Source of the DNA: Chloroflexota bacterium
Lineage (GTDB): Bacteria > Chloroflexota > Dehalococcoidia > Lucifugimonadales > UBA3495
DNA: 5,369 bases
Direction of reading: 5' to 3'
Assembly: GCA_028874675.1 (NCBI GenBank)
Contig: JAPPJA010000101.1
Coordinates: forward strand, 1-5,369
Made by a program: the position numbers and the translations under genes. The notes under the pieces are model-generated. The model saw nothing but the letters and a program-made list of their open reading frames with translations. It made no database searches and was not told the origin of the DNA. Below, piece by piece: positions 1 to 4,056 of this stretch (within the stretch, counting starts at the first letter, position 1; the number at the start of each line of letters is the position of its first letter).

Positions 1-1
1 C

Positions 2-247
2 CGCCTCACCTGGCGTCCCTACATGCACTACCCGGCCCTGCCGAACCTGCTTCCCCGCCTCAAGCGCCTGCCCACCCTGGTAATCAGCGGCGACCAGGAC
101 CCCATAGTCCCTCCCAGCGCCGCCCAGCTCTACCACCAAAGCATCCCCAACTCCCGCCTCGAAATCATCCCCAACTGCGGCCACCGCCCCGAGGTAGAAC
201 AAACAGAGCGGTTCGTGGATTTGGTCAGGGAGTGGTTTGGAGAGTAA
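2..247 (+). CDS. Alpha/beta hydrolase, C-terminal part (gene enters from the left edge)
   Basis: This is the last ~81 codons of an alpha/beta-hydrolase-fold protein. The reading frame is open to the left edge, so the true start and the nucleophile serine lie outside the window. The visible part carries the late-fold landmarks of the family: a strand plus the acid residue in TLVISGDQDPIVPP (catalytic Asp in GDQDP), then IPNCGHRPEVEQ with the catalytic His, then a closing amphipathic helix ending in VREWFGE. The substrate cannot be told from this part; such proteins are cytoplasmic esterases, lipases, C-C hydrolases or haloalkane dehalogenase-like enzymes. Codons 47-58 contain two copies of the 11-mer CATCCCCAACT (142-152 and 166-176). 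The DUF2283 gene follows 4 bp after the stop, suggesting co-transcription. A decayed copy of this 3' end lies at 459-557. Confidence 0.88.
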   Translation, partial: RLTWRPYMHYPALPNLLPRLKRLPTLVISGDQDPIVPPSAAQLYHQSIPNSRLEIIPNCGHRPEVEQTERFVDLVREWFGE

Positions 248-251
248 GACG

Positions 252-452
252 ATGCAACTTAGCGTAGATAAGGAAGCGGATGCGTTGTACCTGCGTCTCG
301 ACGACTCTTCAATAGTTGAGACGGAAGAAGTATCCCCCGGCATAATCCTGGACTTCAACGAAGATAAAGAAGTCGTGGGCGTTGAGATGCTCTATCTATC
401 CAAACGATCCCACAAGTTAAACGTGTCCGACTTCCGATTCGAGACGGGTTGA
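252..452 (+). CDS. DUF2283 family small protein
   Basis: This encodes a 66-residue protein beginning MQLSVDKEADALYLRL, the characteristic opening of the DUF2283 family, followed by the second conserved block PGIILDFNEDKEVVGVEML (about residues 29-47). Length is normal for the family. Its biochemical function is not established. Members are often found beside small DUF4258 proteins in toxin-antitoxin-like arrangements, but no such partner is visible here. I chose ATG 252 because GGAGAG (239-244) sits 7 bp upstream and the family motif begins right after this Met. An in-frame TTG at 237 would add five residues and is less likely. The ribosome-binding site lies in the last codons of the hydrolase gene, so the two are probably translated from one message. 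Family assignment is confident; role is unknown. Confidence 0.85.
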   Translation: MQLSVDKEADALYLRLDDSSIVETEEVSPGIILDFNEDKEVVGVEMLYLSKRSHKLNVSDFRFETG

Positions 453-458
453 TGCGTT

Positions 459-557
459 GCCCACTTCTACCATACCTCCATCCCCAACTGCGGCCACCGC
501 CCCGAAGTAGAACAAACAGAAAGGTTCGTGGAGTTGGTTAGGGGATTCTTTGGGTAA
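459..557 (+). pseudogene. Decayed duplicate of the hydrolase 3' end
   Basis: This stretch translates to AHFYHTSIPNCGHRPEVEQ and then a closing helix ending VELVRGFFG plus TAA, clearly a copy of the tail of the hydrolase at the left edge. By hand alignment 480-553 matches 167-240 with about 9 differences in 74 bases. It has no start or upstream hydrolase domain and begins 6 bp after the DUF2283 stop. Relative to the parent it lacks 24 bp (8 codons), exactly the interval between the two CATCCCCAACT repeats of the parent, and one codon before the stop. Similarity continues past the stop into GCAAAACTTAGCG, which matches the first codons of the DUF2283 gene. The copied unit therefore crossed the hydrolase/DUF2283 junction. 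It is a remnant, not an expressed gene. Confidence 0.85.
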
Positions 558-590
558 AGGGTGCAAAACTTAGCGTCAAGTTGGGCCATA

Positions 591-622
591 AACCGTCATT
601 CCGGCGCAGGCCGGAATCCAGG
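591..622. repeat. Left arm of 32-bp inverted repeat (REP-like palindrome)
   Basis: This 32-bp sequence is repeated in inverse orientation at 930-961 with a single mismatch (599 against 953), bracketing the GIY-YIG gene. It contains its own hairpin: ATTCCGGC (598-605), loop GCAG, GCCGGAAT (610-617). Its last bases AGG run into GGAA and form the ribosome-binding site of the GIY-YIG gene. A direct third copy lies at 1530-1561. Similar palindromes, translated as ...FRRRPESR or ...RHSCAGRNP, are common dispersed intergenic elements in many bacteria. Confidence 0.88.
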
Positions 623-631
623 GGAACTGCA

Positions 632-919
632 ATGCGGCTACCTTGCGTTTACATAGTGGCAAATCAACGAAATGGCACAATCTACACAGGCGTGACCTCT
701 GACCTTATTCGACGCGTCTGGCAGCACAAAAACAATATCAACAAAGGTTTCAGCAGCCGCTACAATACGCACACGTTGGTTTGGTACGAAGGCCACGAGA
801 CAATGGAGAGTGCCATTACCCGAGAAAAGCAAATCAAGAACTGGAAGCGCGGCTGGAAGCTCAAACTAATCGAGCGGAATAACCCCCAATGGAAAGACCT
901 GTCCCAGGAGCTTGGCTAA
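632..919 (+). CDS. Small GIY-YIG nuclease family protein
   Basis: This encodes a 95-residue single-domain protein. The GIY-YIG core is visible: VYI (6-8) and YTG (18-20) for the two signature strands, the RRVWQH segment with the expected catalytic Arg (27-28) and His32, and Glu65 in TREKQIKNW as the metal-binding residue. Length matches the free-standing UPF0213/YhbQ-like subgroup, which has no separate DNA-binding domain and whose role (DNA repair or element mobility) is poorly defined. I chose ATG 632 because AGGGG (620-624) lies 7 bp upstream and the family starts at this point. The frame is open upstream to a TTG at 581, but those 17 extra residues (GHKPSFRRRPESRG...) are a translation of the flanking palindrome. 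It is AT-richer than the monooxygenase gene at the right end. Confidence 0.9.
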   Translation: MRLPCVYIVANQRNGTIYTGVTSDLIRRVWQHKNNINKGFSSRYNTHTLVWYEGHETMESAITREKQIKNWKRGWKLKLIERNNPQWKDLSQELG

Positions 920-929
920 AGGAACGGCT

Positions 930-961
930 CCTGGATTCCGGCCTGCGCCGGATTGACGGTT
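930..961. repeat. Right arm of 32-bp inverted repeat
   Basis: This is the reverse complement of 591-622 with one mismatch. It starts 10 bp after the GIY-YIG stop codon. Its own hairpin (935-942 with 947-954, loop CTGC) could act as an RNA 3'-end structure for the nuclease message, but no T-run follows, so I do not call it a terminator. Confidence 0.88.
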
Positions 962-1057
962 AGTCCCTATCCCATCACGGCAGCGCTATAGAACTACAAG
1001 AGCGGGAGATTTCGGATATTCCGACAGGACCATCTTCAAGCTGTCACAGGATTTTGG

Positions 1058-1133
1058 TTAGCTTCCTACTCTTGCCTCAGCTATGCCACTTCATATTAGC
1101 TTCCTACTCTTGCCTCAGCTATGCCACTTCATA
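1058..1133. repeat. Perfect 38-bp tandem duplication (two copies)
   Basis: Bases 1058-1095 and 1096-1133 are identical, each starting TTAGCTTCCTACTCTTGCC and ending CACTTCATA. The right-hand copy contains the last codons and the stop of the minus-strand gene at 1115-1443. The left-hand copy is therefore a duplicate of that gene's 3' end lying downstream of it. Identity without any mismatch suggests a recent event, or an assembly artefact. Between the right arm of the inverted repeat and this duplication (962-1057) I see nothing beyond short palindromic scraps. Confidence 0.95.
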
Positions 1134-1443
1134 GGAGTTATGACCTCGTTCGGATGATTTTCCAAGTATGCGAGCATACTCTCCTTTCCCACAGAGACCG
1201 AGGGGTCTTGCTCAGAGCCCGGATGCGGGGTGCGCACTATTTGCCCATTGGGGGTGACAATAGCAAAGGGATGAGCATCATTGAGAAGCGTCAAAAAATA
1301 GTAGGCGGGCCCGGGTTCTCAACATCCCCGATGTAATCAAAAGTTAAGCCCGGGAAAGAAGCGGGAATATCGTTGCATTCGTCATACTCCTCAACTACGC
1401 TATAAGGTGACGGGCCAACAACCCACACAGTATGAGTTCCCAT
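1115..1443 (-). pseudogene. Minus-strand unknown protein gene split by one frameshift
   Basis: Reading leftward from ATG at 1443, the frame gives 50 residues starting MGTHTVWVVGPSPYSVVEEY and ending NPGPPTIF before TGA at 1293-1291. With one extra base in the run of six T (A on the plus strand, 1293-1298), the frame continues as LTLLNDAHPFAIVTPNGQ, then IVRTPHPGSEQDP, SVSVGKESMLAYLENHPNEV and ITPMKWHS, to TGA at 1117-1115. The rejoined product is about 110 residues of normal, non-repetitive composition. A good ribosome-binding site (GGGTGAGG) precedes the ATG by 9 bp. I do not recognise the family. Each half is too short to stand out as a gene. The break may be a real mutation, a sequencing error in the homopolymer, or a -1 slip: the TTT codon before the TGA can re-pair one base back. 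The plus-strand open frame over the same bases (1121-1336) is its shadow. Confidence 0.62.
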
Positions 1444-1452
1444 TGCGTAATA

Positions 1453-1460
1453 CCTCACCC
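1453..1460 (-). promoter_or_regulatory. Ribosome-binding site of the minus-strand gene
   Basis: On the minus strand this reads GGGTGAGG, 9 bp before ATG 1443. It is the main support for translation starting there and for a genuine gene on this strand. No convincing -35/-10 pair was found upstream of it. Confidence 0.6.
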
Positions 1461-1519
1461 TTTCTTAATCTGTCGAATGTTGTGGTCCCCCAACTGTGCA
1501 AGACCATCGTACCGGTTGA

Positions 1520-1561
1520 TTGGGCCCTAAACCGTCATTCCTGCGCAGGCCGGAATCCAGG
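1520..1561. repeat. Lone third copy of the GIY-YIG flanking palindrome
   Basis: These 42 bases match 581-622 with two differences, in the same orientation as the left arm and starting TTGGGCC. One difference (T1542) breaks one pair of the internal hairpin. No inverse partner or nuclease gene is attached. It sits in the gene-free stretch 1462-1710 between the divergent minus-strand gene and the HNH gene. The rest of that stretch shows only a short direct repeat AAACTCCG (1603-1610 and 1622-1629) and no clear promoter. Confidence 0.88.
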
Positions 1562-1710
1562 GTCTTTTCTACACCATGCCACTGACCTCCCATCGTTGTT
1601 CCAAACTCCGGGTCAGGTCCGAAACTCCGATTGAGACTTAACATTAGGCATTTCCAGGTGGTTTAGGTGTCCGCAGCAGAAGCAACAGTAATTTTTTGAC
1701 AAGAAAGCCA

Positions 1711-2481
1711 ATGACTACACGAACTCCCTGGACACGGCCACAGTTATTGGCCGCCTTTGAAATCTACTGCTGCCGCCTTAATTTCGGTAGCTTTCATAGC
1801 CGGAACCCGGAGATTGTTCGATTTGCCTCAGCGATTGGCAGAACACCCTCCGCCCTTGCAATGAAACTCTCAAATATTGCTAGCCTGGACCCCTTGATAG
1901 TCTCTTCCGGCCGCGTGGGGCTCAAGAGTGCATCTTCCGCCGACCGGGCAATGTGGGAGGAAATGTCCCAGGATTGGGACAATTTCTCGCTACAGTTGAA
2001 GGAGAACTTGGACGCTATTGGTTTGTCCGACGAGCCCCCTGCTGACAATGTGATTGATGGCCCATTGGAACCAGCGCCGACGGGTTGGGATCGCACGGTT
2101 ACAACCACCGCCCGTGTCGGGCAGGCCTTCTTCCGTGCTGCGGTATTGAGTGCTTACAATCAGACTTGCTGCATAACCGGACTGTCCATTACTCGGTTAC
2201 TTGTGGCCAGCCACATAGTCCCCTGGAGCCACGATCCTGTCAACCGGGTAAATCCCCGAAACGGACTGTCACTTTCTGCGTTGCATGACCGGGCCTTTGA
2301 TTCAGGCCTATTGACCATCAACGATGATATGACGGTTAGGGTGTCGCCGTCCTATCCTGAGGACTTGTTCTTTTCTGGCTCAGTAGCTTCTTACCATGGT
2401 AAGCCCATACGCTTGCCCGAGAAATTCGCTCCCGACCCAGACTTCTTGGCCTACCATAGGGAAAATATCTTTGTGGGCTAA
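1711..2481 (+). CDS. HNH endonuclease (HNH_2-type), possible restriction-like nuclease
   Basis: This encodes a 256-residue protein in two parts. The N-terminal ~60 residues (WTRPQLLAAFEIYC..., then NPEI, then GRTPSALAMKL at 43-53) form a helical, probably DNA-binding domain often seen with this nuclease type. The C-terminal part is an HNH_2 domain: RVGQAFFRAAVL (135-146), CCITG (153-157), ASHIVPW (166-172) with the first His, NPRNG (181-185), and LHDRAFD (191-197) with the last His. All expected catalytic positions appear present. Such proteins are usually annotated as putative restriction or HNH endonucleases; the target is unknown. There is no methyltransferase next to it in the window. ATG 1711 is preferred. 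An in-frame TTG at 1696 would add five residues, and neither start has a strong ribosome-binding site. It is AT-richer than the genes to its right, consistent with transfer. Confidence 0.85.
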   Translation: MTTRTPWTRPQLLAAFEIYCCRLNFGSFHSRNPEIVRFASAIGRTPSALAMKLSNIASLDPLIVSSGRVGLKSASSADRAMWEEMSQDWDNFSLQLKENLDAIGLSDEPPADNVIDGPLEPAPTGWDRTVTTTARVGQAFFRAAVLSAYNQTCCITGLSITRLLVASHIVPWSHDPVNRVNPRNGLSLSALHDRAFDSGLLTINDDMTVRVSPSYPEDLFFSGSVASYHGKPIRLPEKFAPDPDFLAYHRENIFVG

Positions 2482-2506
2482 CCCTCCTCCTGCGCCTCTT
2501 CCACGT

Positions 2507-2540
2507 CATTCGTGAAAATTCGTGCCCATTCGTGGATAAA
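2507..2540. repeat. TTCGTG array 1 (three units, 10-bp period)
   Basis: TTCGTG occurs at 2509, 2519 and 2529, exactly 10 bp apart, and the array ends GTGGATAAA. It lies between the HNH gene and the helix-turn-helix gene, about 100 bp before the latter's start. No stem-loop or protein-coding frame explains it. Confidence 0.85.
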
Positions 2541-2632
2541 CCGTTAGCCCCCACTGACACCCGCCCCTTGCCACTCTGGATAACCCATCCCTAGCATAAT
2601 TTCTATCAGGTACCCAAAGTAGCCCAGGCCAA

Positions 2633-2639
2633 GGGAGGT
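2633..2639 (+). promoter_or_regulatory. Strong ribosome-binding site deciding a GTG start
   Basis: GGGAGGT lies 3-4 bp before GTG 2643. It is near-ideal and fixes this non-ATG start; there is no competing in-frame ATG nearby with such a signal. Confidence 0.75.
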
Positions 2640-2642
2640 TTC

Positions 2643-3173
2643 GTGTCGTCCAAAACCAGAAAACCCAAACCACTCAGCCCAAGCCCCCGTAGAACCCCCC
2701 TTGTCCGGGCCTCCAACTCCGGACAAGTGGTGGATCCTTCCGGCAATCCCGTGCCGGCTCCCGCCACGCCAGGCTCCGATCAGCTCATGGACCTCCCCGG
2801 CTTCGCCAGCCTCACTCCTCGCCAGCAGGCCGCCCTGCCCGTTGTGGCTCTGGCCCCTAGCCTGGCTCAGGCCGCTCGCTGGTCTGGCGTCAGCGAGTCA
2901 ACTCTTCGTCGCTGGCGGGCCGACCCTGCCTTTGAGGAGCTTGTCGCTCGCGTGCGGCAGGATGCTACCTGTCAGGTAAGCCAGGAAATCCACTCGCTCA
3001 TTCCCCGTTGTGTTGCCATTTTTTCCGAGGCCATGGATTCCCCCGATCTTGCCATGCGTCTCCGCGCTGCCCGTTATGCCCTCGCTCTTGTTGGGCGGTT
3101 CGGGGAAGCCGAGCGGATTGCTACCGACATGAAGGACTTGGAATCCGCATTCGGGTTATCCCCTAAGCTCTGA
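2643..3173 (+). CDS. Helix-turn-helix DNA-binding protein (phage/mobile-element type)
   Basis: This encodes a 176-residue protein. The first ~50 residues are a Pro/Ser/Arg-rich, probably disordered and basic tail. Residues ~57-105 form a homeodomain-like helix-turn-helix: LTPRQQAALPVVA, then SLAQAARWSGVSESTLRRW with the turn at SGVS and the recognition helix ESTLRRW, then DPAFEELVARVR. The C-terminal part (about 118-158) is a helical segment rich in Leu, Ala and Arg (MRLRAARYALALVGRFGEAER). This order resembles phBC6A51-type and terminase-small-subunit-like proteins of phages and integrated elements, so DNA recognition is likely; the exact role is unknown. The GTG start is set by a strong ribosome-binding site. 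The next gene is a small helical protein in the same direction, 228 bp on, and the two may form a unit. No phage structural genes are seen nearby. Confidence 0.78.
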   Translation: MSSKTRKPKPLSPSPRRTPLVRASNSGQVVDPSGNPVPAPATPGSDQLMDLPGFASLTPRQQAALPVVALAPSLAQAARWSGVSESTLRRWRADPAFEELVARVRQDATCQVSQEIHSLIPRCVAIFSEAMDSPDLAMRLRAARYALALVGRFGEAERIATDMKDLESAFGLSPKL

Positions 3174-3268
3174 CGGTAACACCCTGTCAAAATGCCGTCA
3201 CCACCGCCACCCGTCAGCTATAAAATGACAGGAAATAAAAGGAACTGACCGGGAAAAACAATTTTCTC

Positions 3269-3285
3269 TCTCCCCCATAGGGAGA
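3269..3285. other. Short hairpin in the intergenic gap
   Basis: TCTCCC (3269-3274) pairs with GGGAGA (3280-3285) across a 5-base loop. There is no T-run after it on either strand, so it is not a standard terminator. It may be another small dispersed palindrome. Confidence 0.35.
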
Positions 3286-3312
3286 AGCCAGGCGTGGCCA
3301 AACCCAACCCCA

Positions 3313-3381
3313 TTAGTGAATATTCGTGCCCATTCGTGGAAAAGCCCTTCGTGCCTCTTCGTGCCCCTTCGTGGATAAAAT
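3313..3381. repeat. TTCGTG array 2 (two sets of three units)
   Basis: The first set is TTAGTG at 3313, then TTCGTG at 3323 and 3333. The second set is TTCGTG at 3348, 3358 and 3368. Spacing is 10 bp within each set and 15 bp between sets. The second set ends GTGGATAAA, just as array 1 does, 8 bp before the ribosome-binding site of the next gene. This is the longest array in the window and looks like a duplicated three-unit block. Confidence 0.87.
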
Positions 3382-3388
3382 AAATACC

Positions 3389-3393
3389 AGGAG
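3389..3393 (+). promoter_or_regulatory. Ribosome-binding site deciding a TTG start
   Basis: AGGAG lies 8 bp before TTG 3402. The protein family opening (YSLSQIRRRVDAL) follows at once, so the TTG start is well supported. Confidence 0.7.
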
Positions 3394-3401
3394 AAAAGAC
3401 C

Positions 3402-3905
3402 TTGTACTCGCTATCCCAAATTCGCCGTCGTGTCGACGCCCTGAAGCGCAAATTCGCCATCGAACTGGCCATAGTCAGGCTGTTCCCCTTGGCCGAGGAC
3501 TTCTCCCTCCATTGGGCTACCGAAGTCGCCGACCATCGGCCCGCCCCCGAAATTCATCCCTTTATCCGGCGCATTGCCGACCACGGCTTCCGCTTCCATA
3601 CCTTCATGGCCCTTCACCTCTACCTCGAACGCTGCAACAACGAGAATAAGCTGCCCGACCCCTTGGGCATAATTGCAAGCCTGCTGCCCCAGGTGCCTTA
3701 CGACCGTCTTCGCGACATGCTCGGCCGGCTCCAGCCCCCTCCCGAGACCTCGTCCCACTGTCCCCAGTCCCGGCACGGTTTTCGTAGCCTCATATGCGCC
3801 GCCGCCGCCCATCTGGCCAGGCTTTGCAATAGCTTCTCAACGACGCTGCCAGCCCGTCGTTCCCGCGTAGATGCTGACCTCGCACCGGGATGGCGCAGCG
3901 GTTGA
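3402..3905 (+). CDS. Small helical protein of unknown function
   Basis: This encodes 167 residues. Residues 1-110 look like a compact helical domain: a basic opening SLSQIRRRVDALKRKFAIEL, then LFPLAEDFSLHWATEVADH, then HPFIRRIADHGFRFHTFMAL and YLERCNNENKLPDPLGI. I recall similar short proteins beginning YSL.QIRRRVDALKRK in Chloroflexota genomes, beside helix-turn-helix genes as here, but no function is known to me. There is no signal peptide or membrane segment. The last ~55 residues (after RDMLGRLQPPPE) change character to Pro/Ser/Cys/Ala-rich sequence (CAAAAHLARLC, PARRSR) and may be non-native tail caused by a lost stop or frameshift. The TTG start has a good ribosome-binding site. The 5' two thirds are confidently coding. 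Confidence 0.7.
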   Translation: MYSLSQIRRRVDALKRKFAIELAIVRLFPLAEDFSLHWATEVADHRPAPEIHPFIRRIADHGFRFHTFMALHLYLERCNNENKLPDPLGIIASLLPQVPYDRLRDMLGRLQPPPETSSHCPQSRHGFRSLICAAAAHLARLCNSFSTTLPARRSRVDADLAPGWRSG

Positions 3906-3923
3906 GGTGAAATCAACCAAAAA

Positions 3924-3956
3924 TTTGTGCTCATTCGTGCCTGTTCGTGGATGAAC
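3924..3956. repeat. TTCGTG array 3 (three units)
   Basis: TTTGTG at 3924 is followed by TTCGTG at 3934 and 3944, again at 10-bp spacing, ending GTGGATGAAC. It lies 18 bp after the stop of the helical protein gene and about 110 bp before the monooxygenase start. Confidence 0.83.
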
Positions 3957-4016
3957 CAACAGGTTGCCACCCCAACCCCGCCAATGCTAAACTCCCACCA
4001 ATCCCCCGCATGAACC

Positions 4017-4034
4017 CCCGTGTCCCTTCGTGGA
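4017..4034. repeat. TTCGTG array 4 (short or decayed)
   Basis: CCCGTG at 4017 and TTCGTG at 4027 keep the 10-bp spacing and end GTGGA. A further TTCGCT at 4038 may be a decayed unit. It ends 12 bp before the ribosome-binding site of the monooxygenase. Confidence 0.6.
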
Positions 4035-4056
4035 CCATTCGCTTTGAGGTGCAGAT

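Larger units (their letters stand above)
591..961 (+). mobile_element. Candidate GIY-YIG cassette bounded by inverted repeats
   Basis: Near-perfect 32-bp inverted repeats flank a single complete GIY-YIG nuclease gene, with little else between them. This is the layout expected of a small element, either one that the nuclease mobilises or a REP-like pair into which the nuclease gene is embedded. No target-site duplication was seen outside the arms, and no transposase is present, so autonomous mobility is inference. I recall GIY-YIG proteins in databases with N-terminal extensions translated from this same palindrome, which supports a recurring association, but I could not check it. Confidence 0.45.

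Noticed and set aside
1121..1336. Plus-strand open frame of 71 codons
   Set aside because: It lies in register opposite the better-supported minus-strand gene and starts inside the 38-bp duplication. No ribosome-binding site or family motif was seen.
1407..1634. Plus-strand open frame of 75 codons
   Set aside because: It runs through the start region of the minus-strand gene and then through the palindromic repeat (NRHSCAGRNPG is a translated repeat). It is not a gene.
1696..1701. TTGACA, a perfect -35 box
   Set aside because: At 17 bp downstream there is no -10-like sequence, and it lies immediately before or inside the HNH coding start.
3183..3232. Inverted repeat CCTGTCA ... TGACAGG after the helix-turn-helix gene
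   Set aside because: There are only 7 bp with a 36-base loop. The A-rich tail after it does not make a plausible intrinsic terminator.
3411..3812. Minus-strand open frame of 133 codons
   Set aside because: It is antisense to the small helical protein gene, with Gly/Val-rich composition and no recognisable motif; the plus strand has the ribosome-binding site.
3888..3910. tRNA-like 5' segment (GGGATGGCGCAGCGGTTGA)
   Set aside because: It resembles the start of a tRNA, but no anticodon arm, T-arm or matching acceptor strand follows. It may be chance or at most a trace of an attachment site.
2507..3956. TTCGTG arrays as a CRISPR
   Set aside because: Units are 6 bp at 10-bp spacing with no unique spacers of the usual length and no cas genes.
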